Below, in pieces: positions 44,108 through 53,677 of a stretch of DNA of 64,000 nucleotides (its first letter is position 1; each line of letters begins with the position of its first letter). This stretch comes from an uncultured Siphonobacter sp. GTDB lineage: Bacteria > Bacteroidota > Bacteroidia > Cytophagales > Spirosomataceae. Where the stretch lies: positions 1 to 64,000 of the forward strand of contig CAJYHS010000141.1 of NCBI GenBank assembly GCA_913774715.1, in the 5' to 3' direction. The notes beneath the pieces were generated by a model. It ran no database searches, was not told the origin of the DNA, and worked only from the letters and a program-made list of their open reading frames with translations. A program made the position numbers and the translations under genes.

Positions 44108-45241
44108 ATGCATTTATACCTCCACATTCCCTTTTGCCGGCAGGCTTGTTATTACTGCGACTTTCATTTTAGCACCTCCCTAAACGGACGTGCTGATGTG
44201 GTGGATGCTATCTGCCGGGAAATCGAATTGCGGAAAGATTATTTACCAACGCCTCAACTTGATACCATTTATTTTGGAGGCGGTACCCCCTCACTTCTCG
44301 AAGAAGCAGATTTCCAGCAGATTTTCCGCACCATTCACGAGCAATTTTCAGTTAATCCAGCCGCTGAAATTACGCTGGAAGCTAATCCAGATGATCTTAC
44401 TCTGGAAAAACTTCAGTTGCTGAAACGCGTGGGTATTAATCGCCTGAGCATCGGCATCCAGTCCTTTCACGAACCTCATTTAAAGCATCTGCACCGCATT
44501 CACTCAGCCGACGAAGCTCAGCAATGCGTTCACATGGCTCAGAGTGTCGGTTTTGAAAACATTACTATTGACTTAATTTATGCCATTCCCTCCAGCGAAG
44601 CTGATCCCCACGCCATCTGGCGAAAAGATCTGGCTCAGGCGATGGCTTTGAATGTCCCGCATATTTCGGCGTACTGCCTTACCATCGAACCGCAAACCGT
44701 TTTTGGTAAATGGCTGAAAAGCAAGCGTATCGCTCCTATTGACGATTCATTTGCCGCCGAGCAGTTTCAGATTTTGCTTGATACCTTACGTAAACACGGC
44801 TACGAACAATACGAAATTTCTAATTTCGCCCGCCCCGGTCGACCTAGTCAACACAATAGTAGTTACTGGCTTCAACATCCGTATTTAGGCGTGGGGCCTT
44901 CGGCTCATAGTTACGACGGTAAACAAACCCGTCAGTATAATCTTTCGCACAATACCCAGTACGTTTCTGCCATTCAGAAAGGAGAAATTCCTGCTGAAAT
45001 TGAAGACCTTAGTGAGCAGGATTTAATCAATGAATACGTATTAACCAGCCTTCGTACCCACTGGGGAACGAGTCTGGATCGTATGGCTGAATTATCTTCT
45101 GAAGGCTTTACTTTCATGAAAGCAGTGTTACCTGAATTACAAACCAAAGGCTGGATTCGACAGGAAAAATCTATGATTTACCTAACTGAAGCCGGGAAAC
45201 TTTTCGCAGATCGCGTCGCTGAAGAGTTATTCTGGGTATAG
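44108..45241 (+). CDS. hemW: Radical SAM heme chaperone HemW
   Basis: A 377-residue protein with the radical-SAM cluster motif C10-x3-C14-x2-C17 (IPFCRQACYYCDF), followed by YFGGGTPSLL and the GVNRLSIGIQSF-like segment (GINRLSIGIQSFHEPHLKHLHR). The protein is of the HemN-like family, but the absence of the extra HemN residues and the length place it with HemW, which inserts heme into acceptor proteins. The repeat element just upstream may affect its expression. Confidence 0.88.
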   Translation: MHLYLHIPFCRQACYYCDFHFSTSLNGRADVVDAICREIELRKDYLPTPQLDTIYFGGGTPSLLEEADFQQIFRTIHEQFSVNPAAEITLEANPDDLTLEKLQLLKRVGINRLSIGIQSFHEPHLKHLHRIHSADEAQQCVHMAQSVGFENITIDLIYAIPSSEADPHAIWRKDLAQAMALNVPHISAYCLTIEPQTVFGKWLKSKRIAPIDDSFAAEQFQILLDTLRKHGYEQYEISNFARPGRPSQHNSSYWLQHPYLGVGPSAHSYDGKQTRQYNLSHNTQYVSAIQKGEIPAEIEDLSEQDLINEYVLTSLRTHWGTSLDRMAELSSEGFTFMKAVLPELQTKGWIRQEKSMIYLTEAGKLFADRVAEELFWV

Positions 45242-45258
45242 GCTTTTTTGAGGCTTTA

Positions 45259-45290
45259 TTGGTCAAAATAGCGTTAGAGGTGTATTTTTG
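45259..45290 (+). promoter_or_regulatory. Promoter of mtgA
   Basis: TTGG (45259-45262), 20 bp, TATTTTTG (45283-45290) is a good fit to the Bacteroidota -33/-7 layout, giving a leader of about 65 nt. Confidence 0.5.
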
Positions 45291-45363
45291 CTGGCCTCCC
45301 AAAGCAGCTGCCCTATTGAAGCTGCCTGTATCTGTAGGCCTGACCACTTTTTAATCACTTCGT

Positions 45364-46074
45364 ATGCCCGCCCCCAAACCAACGAATACTTACCGTTCCT
45401 GGCCACAACAGGTTCTTCGTTTTTTTGGTAAAGTTGTCTTTTATTTTCTGCTACTTTCCATAGGTGGGACTCTCGTTTTTCGCTTTGTGCCCATTCCTAT
45501 TACCTGGACCATGATCGATCGCAAGATCAGTAATGGCGGCACTATTCATTACGATTGGACCTCTTACGATGAGATTTCTCCTGAAATGGCTCTAGCCGTG
45601 ATTGCTTCGGAAGATCAGCGATTTCCGCAGCATTTTGGGTTTGATTTCGAGATGATGGGGAATGCCTTCAAGGGTAACCTGAAAGGCCGCCGCATCAAAG
45701 GAGCCAGTACGATTAGCCAACAGGTAGCTAAAAACGTATTTCTCTGGCAGGGCCGCAGTTACTTCCGGAAAATTCTGGAGGCCTGGTTTACGTTACTCAT
45801 TGAAGTAATCTGGGGGAAGCAACGAATTTTAGAAGTATACCTCAACGTAGCTGAAACAGGGCCCATGACTTTTGGAGTAGAAGCAGCTGCTCAGCGATTT
45901 TATGGTAAAACAGCCGCTCAGCTCAGCCGCAGCGAGGCCGCTCGCATTGCCGCTGTCTTACCCAGTCCGAATCGCTTTTCTATCGCAAATCCCTCCAGCT
46001 ACGTGGTGCGTCGTACCAATGCCATTACTCGTCAGATGCGAGCTTTGGGGGGAAAAAATTACCTGGTTTTTTAA
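45364..46074 (+). CDS. mtgA: Monofunctional biosynthetic peptidoglycan transglycosylase
   Basis: A GT51-family inner-membrane enzyme of 236 residues that polymerises glycan strands from lipid II. A single N-terminal transmembrane segment (FYFLLLSIGGTLVFRFV) precedes the catalytic domain. The GT51 motifs are IASEDQRFPQHFGFD with the catalytic glutamate, GASTISQQVAKNVFLW, and RILEVYLNVAETG. No transpeptidase domain is present. It converges on maf, with a 4-nt overlap of the stop codons. Confidence 0.93.
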   Translation: MPAPKPTNTYRSWPQQVLRFFGKVVFYFLLLSIGGTLVFRFVPIPITWTMIDRKISNGGTIHYDWTSYDEISPEMALAVIASEDQRFPQHFGFDFEMMGNAFKGNLKGRRIKGASTISQQVAKNVFLWQGRSYFRKILEAWFTLLIEVIWGKQRILEVYLNVAETGPMTFGVEAAAQRFYGKTAAQLSRSEAARIAAVLPSPNRFSIANPSSYVVRRTNAITRQMRALGGKNYLVF

Positions 46075-46649
46075 CGAAGAATTTTATCCTGCAAAGCTTC
46101 ATAAACCCGGTGAATGGGTAAACCCATCACCGTAAAGTACGAGCCTTCCAACCGATCAATACCTACCATTCCAATGAAGTCCTGTACGCCATAGGCTCCT
46201 GCTTTGTCGAAAGGACGGCAAGCTTCGAGGTAGTAATCAATTTCCCAATCCGTTAACTCCCGAAAATGCACGCGAGCCGTGTCAGCAAAGCTTAGGATTC
46301 GCTCTTCACTCATCAGACATACGCCCGTCGTTACTTCATGCGTATGACCAGAAAGCAGTTTTAACATTCGCCGGGCATCGGCTGGATCCGTAGGTTTATT
46401 TAATATTTTTTCGTTGATTCGAACTACTGTATCTGCCGTTAAAACGAGGTTATTTTCTAGCACAGGCCGAAAAGCTTCCGCTTTTTTCCGGGCTAAAAAC
46501 ACCGGCACTTCCTCACTGGGCATTTCTGCGGGGAAATCCTCTTCCGTTGGTAATACCTGTACCTGAAATGAAAAACCGGCATCCCGCAGGATTTGCTGAC
46601 GACGGGGGGAGTTAGAACCTAGGAGTAATGGTTGTGAAAGCAACAGCAT
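46071..46649 (-). CDS. maf: Maf-family nucleotide pyrophosphatase
   Basis: A 192-residue house-cleaning NTP pyrophosphatase. The N-terminal LGSNSPRRQQILRDAGF is the substrate-binding signature, and LTADTVVRINEKILNKP the active-site region. The C-terminal half has KAGAYGVQDFIGMVGIDRLEGSYF. Maf proteins hydrolyse dTTP/UTP or m7GTP-type nucleotides; the subtype was not assigned. The gene abuts the mtgA stop in a convergent arrangement. Confidence 0.92.
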   Translation of the reverse strand: MLLLSQPLLLGSNSPRRQQILRDAGFSFQVQVLPTEEDFPAEMPSEEVPVFLARKKAEAFRPVLENNLVLTADTVVRINEKILNKPTDPADARRMLKLLSGHTHEVTTGVCLMSEERILSFADTARVHFRELTDWEIDYYLEACRPFDKAGAYGVQDFIGMVGIDRLEGSYFTVMGLPIHRVYEALQDKILR

Positions 46650-46763
46650 AATTCAGAATTTTCATTGACTTGGGTTGTACGGTTCAGCAGGTTCCTGTGG
46701 TTTTTACTGAAGTTCAAAACAACCACCTAATCAGATCGGTTGATACGATCTAACTTTTATTAT

Positions 46764-47303
46764 ATGAGCGACACCGCAAAAGTACCGGTTCAGATTCGTC
46801 CGGGCACTAAAGAAGACGCAAAGATTATCGCAAAACTTGCCACCGAAACCTTAAGAGAAGCTTTTGCAGAACACGAAAATTCCGCTGATACAGAAGCCTA
46901 CATTACCCAATATTTTCATAAATTAAGCGTACAATCGGAGCTGGCAGATCCTAAAAATCACCCATTCTGGATTGCTTTGCAGGGAGATGAGGCCATTGGA
47001 TATGCTAAGTTGAATCGTAAAACTGAAAAACCTCGTAATCTCAAAGGATACAAAGCCGTCGAACTTCAACGACTTTACGTATACCAAAAAGATAAAGGAG
47101 CCGACATTGAAAAACAGTTACTGGAACAGGCCTTATTGCAGGCTCAGCAGGATAAGTTTCAGGCCGTTTTCGTAAGTATCTGGGAAAAGAATGAGCAGGC
47201 TCTAAGTTTTTATGAAGAAATGGGCTTTGAACGTTTCGGCTGGCACTATTTTCTTTTTGGTTTTGGTCGGCAACGGGACTTTTGGATGGTTAAATATTTG
47301 TGA
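46764..47303 (+). CDS. GNAT-family N-acetyltransferase (PaiA-like)
   Basis: A protein of about 179 residues from the ATG at 46764; the open frame extends to a TTG at 46740, but MSDTAK is a normal start. It has VPVQIRPGTKEDAKIIAKL, then FWIALQGDEAIGYAKLNR, and the acetyl-CoA region VELQRLYVYQKDKGADIEKQ, followed by SIWEKNEQALSFYEEMGFER. It may acetylate polyamines or amines like PaiA. The next gene begins 3 nt downstream, suggesting cotranscription. Confidence 0.85.
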   Translation: MSDTAKVPVQIRPGTKEDAKIIAKLATETLREAFAEHENSADTEAYITQYFHKLSVQSELADPKNHPFWIALQGDEAIGYAKLNRKTEKPRNLKGYKAVELQRLYVYQKDKGADIEKQLLEQALLQAQQDKFQAVFVSIWEKNEQALSFYEEMGFERFGWHYFLFGFGRQRDFWMVKYL

Positions 47304-47306
47304 CAG

Positions 47307-49211
47307 TTGATCGCTTCGGGACGCATCTTTTCTTTCTTTCTATTCCTGATCGGATGTATGATACTGCCATATACGTGCCTGGCTCAGGAACCTAAGAAAA
47401 CCGTTGCAGATTCCACCAAAATACTAACCCCAGCCGAACGAGACAGTATCCGTTATACCAACCTTCGGCAATCCATGCGAAAACGGAAGTGGACCAGCGG
47501 CATTTATGATCTACTGTTTCGATACCCTTATAATACAAATGCCCAGAGCCAGAGTGTGTCTAAAATTGAAGACAATCCATTCAAGGTTCACGATGGTAAA
47601 CACATCCGTAATATCTCCATTAAACGACTTGAGGTTTTTGGCCCTACCGTTTATGACACTACCCGGGTAGCTCGGGGGTGGATTGAAAAGCTGGGAAACC
47701 GGCTTCATCACGATACCCGTGAAAGCACCATTGCCAAGTCTCTCCTCTTTTTTAAATCAGGGGACGACGTTAATCCTGACGTACTGAAGGATAATGAGCG
47801 GATCATGCGTCAAACCCCTATCTTCCACGATGCCCGGATTTTTCTAATTCCGGTCGCAGAAGATCCGGGTCTGGTGGATGTGTTAGTCATTACGCAGGAT
47901 GTCTGGTCGCTGGTTCCCGATGGAAGTGCGGGCGGCTTTAATAACTTCAGCTTCGCCCTGGAACAGAAAAATGTGCAGGGCATGGCCCATGCCTGGAAAA
48001 CCGGGATCAGTTATAACGCAACGGCTCCGTATCAGCCTTTTGAGTTTTTTTCAAGGTATACTCTTCCCTACATTGGTCGTTCCCTGACAACAACGCAGTT
48101 TTACGCTGAAAATTTCCGGGATCGCAAGCAGTTTGGCGGACGCATTCAGAAAGACTTCATTCGCCCTGAAATTCAGTACGCCGGAGCTCTTGAAGCAACT
48201 TATCTGGTTGAGAACAAATTCGTTTTCATTGATCCCAACTCCGATACCACCGTTCGTTCCACACTTCGTTACTGGTATCAGGATGCCTGGCTGGGAAGAG
48301 CTTTTCGTTTGGGATTCAGAGATCGAAAACTGGATCGGCGTTCGCGTTTAATCGTTGCCCTTCGTACCAGTGGCTATAGTTATATCAACCGCGATAACCT
48401 TCCCGAAGAAGCGGCTCCTCTTTTTCCAACTTCCCGGCAATATCTGGGTAGCATTGGGTATTCCAATCGAAACTATCAGCGGGATGTGTTAATCTACGGA
48501 TTCGGTCGAACCGAGGACGTTCCCATTGGATTCGTAGCCTCCTGGACCTGGGGTAAAGAAAAATCGGATATTGGGCTCCGCACCTACTCAGCCCTGCGAC
48601 TGGCTCACGGTAGCTATATTAACGACAAGAAGGGCGGTTACATTTACGGGCTTGGTTCGGTGGGTGGCTATTTGGAAGATGGTCATATTCAGCAGGGGAC
48701 TTTTCACATTGAAGGAAATTACTTTAGTCCATTAATGGCCGTCAAGCGGTCGCACTTTCGGCATTTTATCACTATCAAGTACACCGGGGGCATTAACCGC
48801 TTTCCTTACGAATACCTCACCCTCAATAATGAAGAAGGGCTACGGGGTATTCGCAGTAACTTTTTACGAGGCGACAAACGTCTGGTTATTAACCTGCAAA
48901 GCGTATTCTTTTCTCCTTTGCAGATTCTTGGATTTCGAACGGCTATTTATACTTATGCTGACTTAGGTTTTCTGTCTTTTTCCAATAAAAAGCTATTTCA
49001 GCATATGTATCAGGGCTACGGCTTTGGAATCCGTTTCAGAAATGAAAACCTGAACTTTAATACCTTCCAGATCCGACTGGGATATTATCCCAATATTCCG
49101 GGTAATACCATGCCATTCCGTACGCAGGGCAGCGGCGAGGCTACACTACGCATGCCTGACTTTCGAATCGAAGCCCCCGACCGGACCGATTACTTCCGAA
49201 CTGCCCGTTAG
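47307..49211 (+). CDS. Omp85-like outer-membrane protein with POTRA-like segment
   Basis: A 634-residue exported protein: signal peptide ending TCLAQ. The N-terminal ~200 residues contain a POTRA-like alpha/beta segment (IRNISIKRLEVFGPTVYD, SLLFFKSGDDVNPDVLKDNE, VDVLVITQDVW). The rest is a barrel rich in aromatic strands, with a run LNLNTFQIRLGYYPNI-like (LNFNTFQIRLGYY) near the C-terminus. It resembles BamA/TamA/FhaC-type proteins. The start is a TTG at 47307, because the previous gene's TGA closes the frame 3 nt earlier. Confidence 0.7.
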   Translation: MIASGRIFSFFLFLIGCMILPYTCLAQEPKKTVADSTKILTPAERDSIRYTNLRQSMRKRKWTSGIYDLLFRYPYNTNAQSQSVSKIEDNPFKVHDGKHIRNISIKRLEVFGPTVYDTTRVARGWIEKLGNRLHHDTRESTIAKSLLFFKSGDDVNPDVLKDNERIMRQTPIFHDARIFLIPVAEDPGLVDVLVITQDVWSLVPDGSAGGFNNFSFALEQKNVQGMAHAWKTGISYNATAPYQPFEFFSRYTLPYIGRSLTTTQFYAENFRDRKQFGGRIQKDFIRPEIQYAGALEATYLVENKFVFIDPNSDTTVRSTLRYWYQDAWLGRAFRLGFRDRKLDRRSRLIVALRTSGYSYINRDNLPEEAAPLFPTSRQYLGSIGYSNRNYQRDVLIYGFGRTEDVPIGFVASWTWGKEKSDIGLRTYSALRLAHGSYINDKKGGYIYGLGSVGGYLEDGHIQQGTFHIEGNYFSPLMAVKRSHFRHFITIKYTGGINRFPYEYLTLNNEEGLRGIRSNFLRGDKRLVINLQSVFFSPLQILGFRTAIYTYADLGFLSFSNKKLFQHMYQGYGFGIRFRNENLNFNTFQIRLGYYPNIPGNTMPFRTQGSGEATLRMPDFRIEAPDRTDYFRTAR

Positions 49212-49236
49212 TTTAGTTTGAAACGTACTGGACAAT

Positions 49237-50085
49237 CTATTTTAAAGCCTTAACGGTATAACCTGCCTTTCGCAGTAAGGCTAATACACCCTTATCGCCC
49301 CCTAAGTGCCCGGCACCCACGGCAAAAAAGCTGGGTTTTTCCTGAATGGCTTTCGTAATAATGGGAATCCAGTTGGCATTGCGATTCCAGAGCAGCTCTT
49401 CCACCTGATCTTTGAATTGTTCGTCTTTCTGCGTTGCCAGATAGAGAGCTTCCACGTCCTGACTTCTGTATAATTCCAGTAACTCTTCAAATTCCTTTTT
49501 TGATTTTTGGAAATCTTTCACGTACGTCACTAGTTGCTCCGCTGATTTTTTGTCACCGTTCTTATTCACAACTGAGAACTGATAATCAACTGTTTCTAGT
49601 CCTAAAATGGGCTTTTGGGCGGTCGTTGCCTGTTGAACAAACAGTAACTCCGGTGAACCTGGCGTACATCCCAGCATTTTCGGATACGTCATCGTCATTA
49701 TAGCGAACGGCTTCATCTTTTGCATGGATTCCAGATTCATTTTCAGGGAATCTTTGAAAAAGCTTTTTACATACGCATAATCTTCTGTCGGAATAAGATC
49801 TTTCAGTACCTGATCTTTCATGTACATTTTACTCATCATGGCCGAGATCTCCTTGGGATCATCCATGTCTAGCTCCAGATAAACCTGATCGGCGGCTTTG
49901 ACTTTTTCCAATGTAACCGGACTCAGTTTCAGATCCTGTTGACACAGCAAATGGAAGGTACCGTATAGATAAGAAGGCTGCGAAAGTCCTTTACCAGAAA
50001 TTTCATACAGCAAAGACTTTTCATTCGACTGGCTAAACGCCTGAAAAGAACAAAAGAGAAGAATAAAGAGGCAGAAGTTTCTCAT
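49237..50085 (-). CDS. TraB/GumN family protein
   Basis: A 282-residue exported protein with a signal peptide ending SFQAFSQ. Family features are an N-terminal SYLYGTFHLLCQQ strand-helix and the C-terminal FFAVGAGHLGGDKGVLALLRKAGY, with a glycine/histidine motif (GAGHL) shared by TraB/GumN proteins, which are predicted metalloproteases or hydrolases. The function in Bacteroidota is unknown. A palindrome lies upstream, between it and the S9 peptidase gene. Confidence 0.88.
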   Translation of the reverse strand: MRNFCLFILLFCSFQAFSQSNEKSLLYEISGKGLSQPSYLYGTFHLLCQQDLKLSPVTLEKVKAADQVYLELDMDDPKEISAMMSKMYMKDQVLKDLIPTEDYAYVKSFFKDSLKMNLESMQKMKPFAIMTMTYPKMLGCTPGSPELLFVQQATTAQKPILGLETVDYQFSVVNKNGDKKSAEQLVTYVKDFQKSKKEFEELLELYRSQDVEALYLATQKDEQFKDQVEELLWNRNANWIPIITKAIQEKPSFFAVGAGHLGGDKGVLALLRKAGYTVKALK

Positions 50086-50110
50086 CGTGTGTTTTACGTT
50101 TGGTGTTACA

Positions 50111-50166
50111 AGTTTAGGGTTCTCAATCAGGTTTTAGACATTATTCCTGACTCAAAACCCTAAACT
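50111..50166. repeat. Intergenic palindrome between the TraB/GumN and S9 peptidase genes
   Basis: AGTTTAGGGTTCTCAATCAGG (50111-50131) and its inverted partner (50146-50166) match at 18 of 21 positions around a 14-nt spacer. There is no clear T-tract, so it may be a repeat or a weak terminator of the S9 peptidase gene on the minus strand. Confidence 0.45.
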
Positions 50167-50184
50167 CAAACTCCAGAAATAGCT

Positions 50185-52332
50185 TTATTGTAATCCGATG
50201 CGGTTAATGATAAATGCGTACTGAAACGCTACTTCTTTCAGGTAATCAAAGCGGCCCGTGGCTCCACCATGACCTGAACCCATATTGGTTTTGAGTAACG
50301 TAATGTTATCGTCCGTTTTCAGCGTTCGCAGTTTGGCTACAAATTTGGCGGGTTCATGGAATCCTACCTGTGAATCATTCAAGCCGCCTGTCGCCAGGAT
50401 ATTGGGATACGGTTGAGCCTTTAAATTATCATAAGGCGAATACTGTCGAATGTAGTCATAATCTGCTTTTAACGTAGGGTTACCCCACTGCTCATATTCC
50501 TGCGTGGTTAAGGGCAAACTTGTATCGAGCATCGTATTAATTACATCCACAAAAGGAACTTCGGCCAGCACTACCTTGAATAAGTCAGGCCGCATATTCA
50601 CTACTGCTCCCATTAGTAAGCCACCGGCACTGCCCCCCTGAATGGCGAAACGATCCGCAGCCGTGTATTTTTCCTGAATCAAGTATTCCGCACAGGCGAT
50701 GAAGTCGGTAAAGGAATTCATCTTCTTTTGCAATTTCCCGTCTTCATACCACTGCTCTCCTAAGTCACTACCACCCCGAATCTGGGCAATGACGTAGACA
50801 AAACCCCGATCAACCAGACTGAACACATCACTATCGAAATACGCATCGGAAGACATACCATACGAGCCATAACCCGTCATCAGGGCTGGATTTTTTCCGT
50901 CCAGTTCGAGGCCTTTCTTATAGACTACTGCCATTGGAATTTTCACGCCATCCTTAGCTTTTGCCCACAGACGTTTGACTTCGTACACATCGGGGTTAAA
51001 GCCACCAGGCACCTCTTTTTCTTTGAGCTTGGTACTTTTCCCGCTTTCCATGTCGTATTCAAAAATACTCATGGGCCGATTCAGCGATGTATATCCGTAT
51101 CGGAATTTCGTTGATTTGAAATCGGGTAAGCCAGAGGCATACGCTGAATACACCGGTTCAGGGAAATTAATAGCCTTGGTTGCTCCTGAAGCAAGGTCAC
51201 GCACCCGCATTTCCAGCAAGCCGTTATTACGCACCTCAATAACCAGGTAATTTTCGTAAACGTCGGTATCCTCAATCTTTACGTTCGGATCGTGGGGCAC
51301 AATTTCCTTCCAGCTTTTCCGATCCTGATAACCCGTTCGGGGAAGCTCGTAAATTTTCTGGTTCAGGTTCTGTTTGTCCTTATAGGTCAGATAAAAATGC
51401 TGCGGATGAATGTCCACGCCATACATCACATCCTGCTGACGGGGCAGAAACACTTCAAACGTTCCATTGGGATCTGACGCAGGTAATAACTGCACCTCCG
51501 AAGTCGTGAAGCTGCCTGAATACAGAATAATAAACTCCTTGGATTTCGAGCGACTGACACTGAGTGTAAATAATGGATTTTTCTCTTCGTATACTAATAC
51601 ATCCTTCATTTTTGAACCCAGCGTGTGGCGATACAGCCGATACGGACGCAGGGCTTCATCATACGTAATGTAGTAAAGCGTCTGGTTATCCGTTCCCCAA
51701 ACAAATCCGCTGATGTCTTCGATTTCGTCGGGTAAAATCTGGTCCGTAGTCAGGTCCTTAACTTTGAGCGTAAACTCAGCATATGATCCCGTGGTATTGC
51801 TCTGATAAGCCAGTAGGTTCTGATTTTCGCTTACCTGCATTCCAGACAGAATAAAAGCTTCGTGGCCCTCAGCAAGTTGGTTACCATCCAGAATTACTTC
51901 TTCTGAATTGGATAGATTCTCTTTTTTCCGACACTGAATAGCGTACTGCTTACCCATTTCAGTGCGGGAGTAATAGTAATACCCATTGGAAAAGACCGGA
52001 ACCGACTGATCTTCTTCTTTAATACGGCTCCGCATTTCTTTGTAAAGCTCGTCCTGAAAAGGCTTCGTGGAGGCCATTACTGCGTCGGCATACGCATTTT
52101 CTGCGTTCAGATACTGAAGCACTTCCGGGTTTTTCTTGTCTTTCAGCCAGAAAAAATCATCCACTCGGGTATATCCGTGCTCGGTGAAAGTTTCAGGTTT
52201 TTTAAGGGCTATCGGTGGTTTGGAAAAGTCGTTTTGAGTAGGCACGTTACTTAATTCTTTGGTTGATTGTAAGGTACAGGAAAATAGGCCTGCCATGCTC
52301 ACTAAATAGGCAAGCGAACGGAAAAGTTTCAT
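50185..52332 (-). CDS. Oligopeptidase B-like S9 peptidase, lipoprotein
   Basis: A protein of about 715 residues from ATG 52332 (the upstream frame start is TTG). The N-terminal lipobox is GLFSC, C19. The beta-propeller N-terminal domain precedes an alpha/beta-hydrolase: the nucleophile is in GGSAGGL (S568), the catalytic aspartate is in GGLNDSQVGF (near 653) and the catalytic histidine in GSGHGGATG (near 688). The family cleaves after basic residues in small peptides. A typical oligopeptidase-B arrangement is LWAKAKDGVKIPMAVVYK, then YGSYGMS. Exported S9 peptidases are common in Bacteroidota. Confidence 0.9.
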   Translation of the reverse strand: MKLFRSLAYLVSMAGLFSCTLQSTKELSNVPTQNDFSKPPIALKKPETFTEHGYTRVDDFFWLKDKKNPEVLQYLNAENAYADAVMASTKPFQDELYKEMRSRIKEEDQSVPVFSNGYYYYSRTEMGKQYAIQCRKKENLSNSEEVILDGNQLAEGHEAFILSGMQVSENQNLLAYQSNTTGSYAEFTLKVKDLTTDQILPDEIEDISGFVWGTDNQTLYYITYDEALRPYRLYRHTLGSKMKDVLVYEEKNPLFTLSVSRSKSKEFIILYSGSFTTSEVQLLPASDPNGTFEVFLPRQQDVMYGVDIHPQHFYLTYKDKQNLNQKIYELPRTGYQDRKSWKEIVPHDPNVKIEDTDVYENYLVIEVRNNGLLEMRVRDLASGATKAINFPEPVYSAYASGLPDFKSTKFRYGYTSLNRPMSIFEYDMESGKSTKLKEKEVPGGFNPDVYEVKRLWAKAKDGVKIPMAVVYKKGLELDGKNPALMTGYGSYGMSSDAYFDSDVFSLVDRGFVYVIAQIRGGSDLGEQWYEDGKLQKKMNSFTDFIACAEYLIQEKYTAADRFAIQGGSAGGLLMGAVVNMRPDLFKVVLAEVPFVDVINTMLDTSLPLTTQEYEQWGNPTLKADYDYIRQYSPYDNLKAQPYPNILATGGLNDSQVGFHEPAKFVAKLRTLKTDDNITLLKTNMGSGHGGATGRFDYLKEVAFQYAFIINRIGLQ

Positions 52333-52512
52333 ACATTTCACAGACAAGTCCGATTCCGAGGATTAATAATAAGTTATTATCGTTTCGAGAAGACGTTCAC
52401 CGTTTCATACCTTCTCTAAAGCTCAATAGATCAGATTAAAATGCATTAAATTTTTGAGAAATACCAAACAAAATCCAGCCTGATCGAGTACTTATCTCAA
52501 ATCAACGTCCCC

Positions 52513-53625
52513 ATGAAAACTACCCAATTGCCTTTTATCCAAAAACTGGCCTTCGTGCTGGTAGTACTCATCAGTTTAGGCTATCTGGCTATTCTGGGAC
52601 ATTCGCTGCTGGCTCCCCTGCTATTTTCGTTTTTAATGGCCCTGGTCTTGTTACCCGCCGCTAATTTTCTTGAGCATCGGCTGGGCCTTAAACGTAGCAT
52701 GAGCACCATCATTTGCGTAATTCTGATGATCATTGTGGTTTCAGGAATTATGTATTTCATTGGTAATCAACTCAGTGCTTTGTGGGCTGACTGGCCCCTG
52801 CTGGAAAAGCAGGTCGCACTTTCCATTCATAACCTACAAGACTGGATTACCACCACATTCAATGTTGATTCCAAGAAGCAATTAACGTATCTGAATGAAA
52901 GTGCAGAGAAGGCTCTATCCACCAGTGCGGTAGTGGTTGCCACTACCCTGGCTACCCTGTCCTCTACCCTGCTTTTTCTAGGATTCACGCTACTTTTTAC
53001 CTTCTTTTTACTCAACTACCGCCGCATTCTATTTAACTTCCTCACTTCCGTTTTCGATGAAAAACACGAAGCCAAGGTAATTGATATTTCCTTTCAGATT
53101 CAGTCGATTATCAAAAAATACATTTCTGGACTATTCATCCAAATGGTCATTGTGACTGCCCTTTTCATCATTGTATTATCGCTTCTCGGCGTCAAATACG
53201 CGGTATTGCTGGGCGTAATTACGGGCGTTTTCAATGTAGTTCCTTACCTGGGAATCTTCACTGCGTTACTCTTAAGCACGCTCATTACCTTTGCTACGGC
53301 TGGTCTGGCGAAAGTAGTACTGCTGCTAATTGTTTACATTGCTGTTCACGCCGTCGATGGAAATATCATTATGCCGCTGGTGGTAGGTTCCAAAGTAAAA
53401 ATCAACCCGCTCATTGCTTTTCTCGGTATCATCATTGGAGAAATGCTCTGGGGAATTTCCGGCATGTTCCTTTGCATTCCGTATCTAGCGATCCTGAAAA
53501 TCATTTTTGATCGGGTGGAAGATCTTAAACCCTGGGGCAGACTGATGGGGGAAGAAGAAACTCCTTCCCGCAAAAGGCGAGTCTACAAAATCACTAAAAA
53601 TATTACCCTCGAAGAGCAGGAATAA
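52513..53625 (+). CDS. AI-2E family transporter (PerM/YdiK-like)
   Basis: A 370-residue inner-membrane protein with about eight transmembrane segments: two close N-terminal ones (FVLVVLISLGYLAILGHS, LFSFLMALVLLPA), then further hydrophobic stretches in the C-terminal half, and the family motif GVFNVVPYLGIFTALLL with the PY-G centre. The family includes transporters named for autoinducer-2, but its members export varied substrates; the actual cargo is unknown. A bidirectional terminator follows. Confidence 0.87.
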   Translation: MKTTQLPFIQKLAFVLVVLISLGYLAILGHSLLAPLLFSFLMALVLLPAANFLEHRLGLKRSMSTIICVILMIIVVSGIMYFIGNQLSALWADWPLLEKQVALSIHNLQDWITTTFNVDSKKQLTYLNESAEKALSTSAVVVATTLATLSSTLLFLGFTLLFTFFLLNYRRILFNFLTSVFDEKHEAKVIDISFQIQSIIKKYISGLFIQMVIVTALFIIVLSLLGVKYAVLLGVITGVFNVVPYLGIFTALLLSTLITFATAGLAKVVLLLIVYIAVHAVDGNIIMPLVVGSKVKINPLIAFLGIIIGEMLWGISGMFLCIPYLAILKIIFDRVEDLKPWGRLMGEEETPSRKRRVYKITKNITLEEQE

Positions 53626-53664
53626 AAAAGAGGAAGCGAATGATTTCGCTTCCTCTTTTTTATT
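53622..53664. terminator. Bidirectional terminator
   Basis: AAAAAAGAGGAAGCGAA pairs with TTCGCTTCCTCTTTTTT around a TGA loop, at the convergent end of the AI-2E transporter and the dehydrogenase genes. Confidence 0.9.
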
Positions 53665-53677
53665 TAACCAATCTTTC

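Noticed and set aside
44190-44423. 77-codon plus-strand frame within hemW
   Set aside because: It overlaps the radical-SAM domain in another frame and the product is not protein-like.
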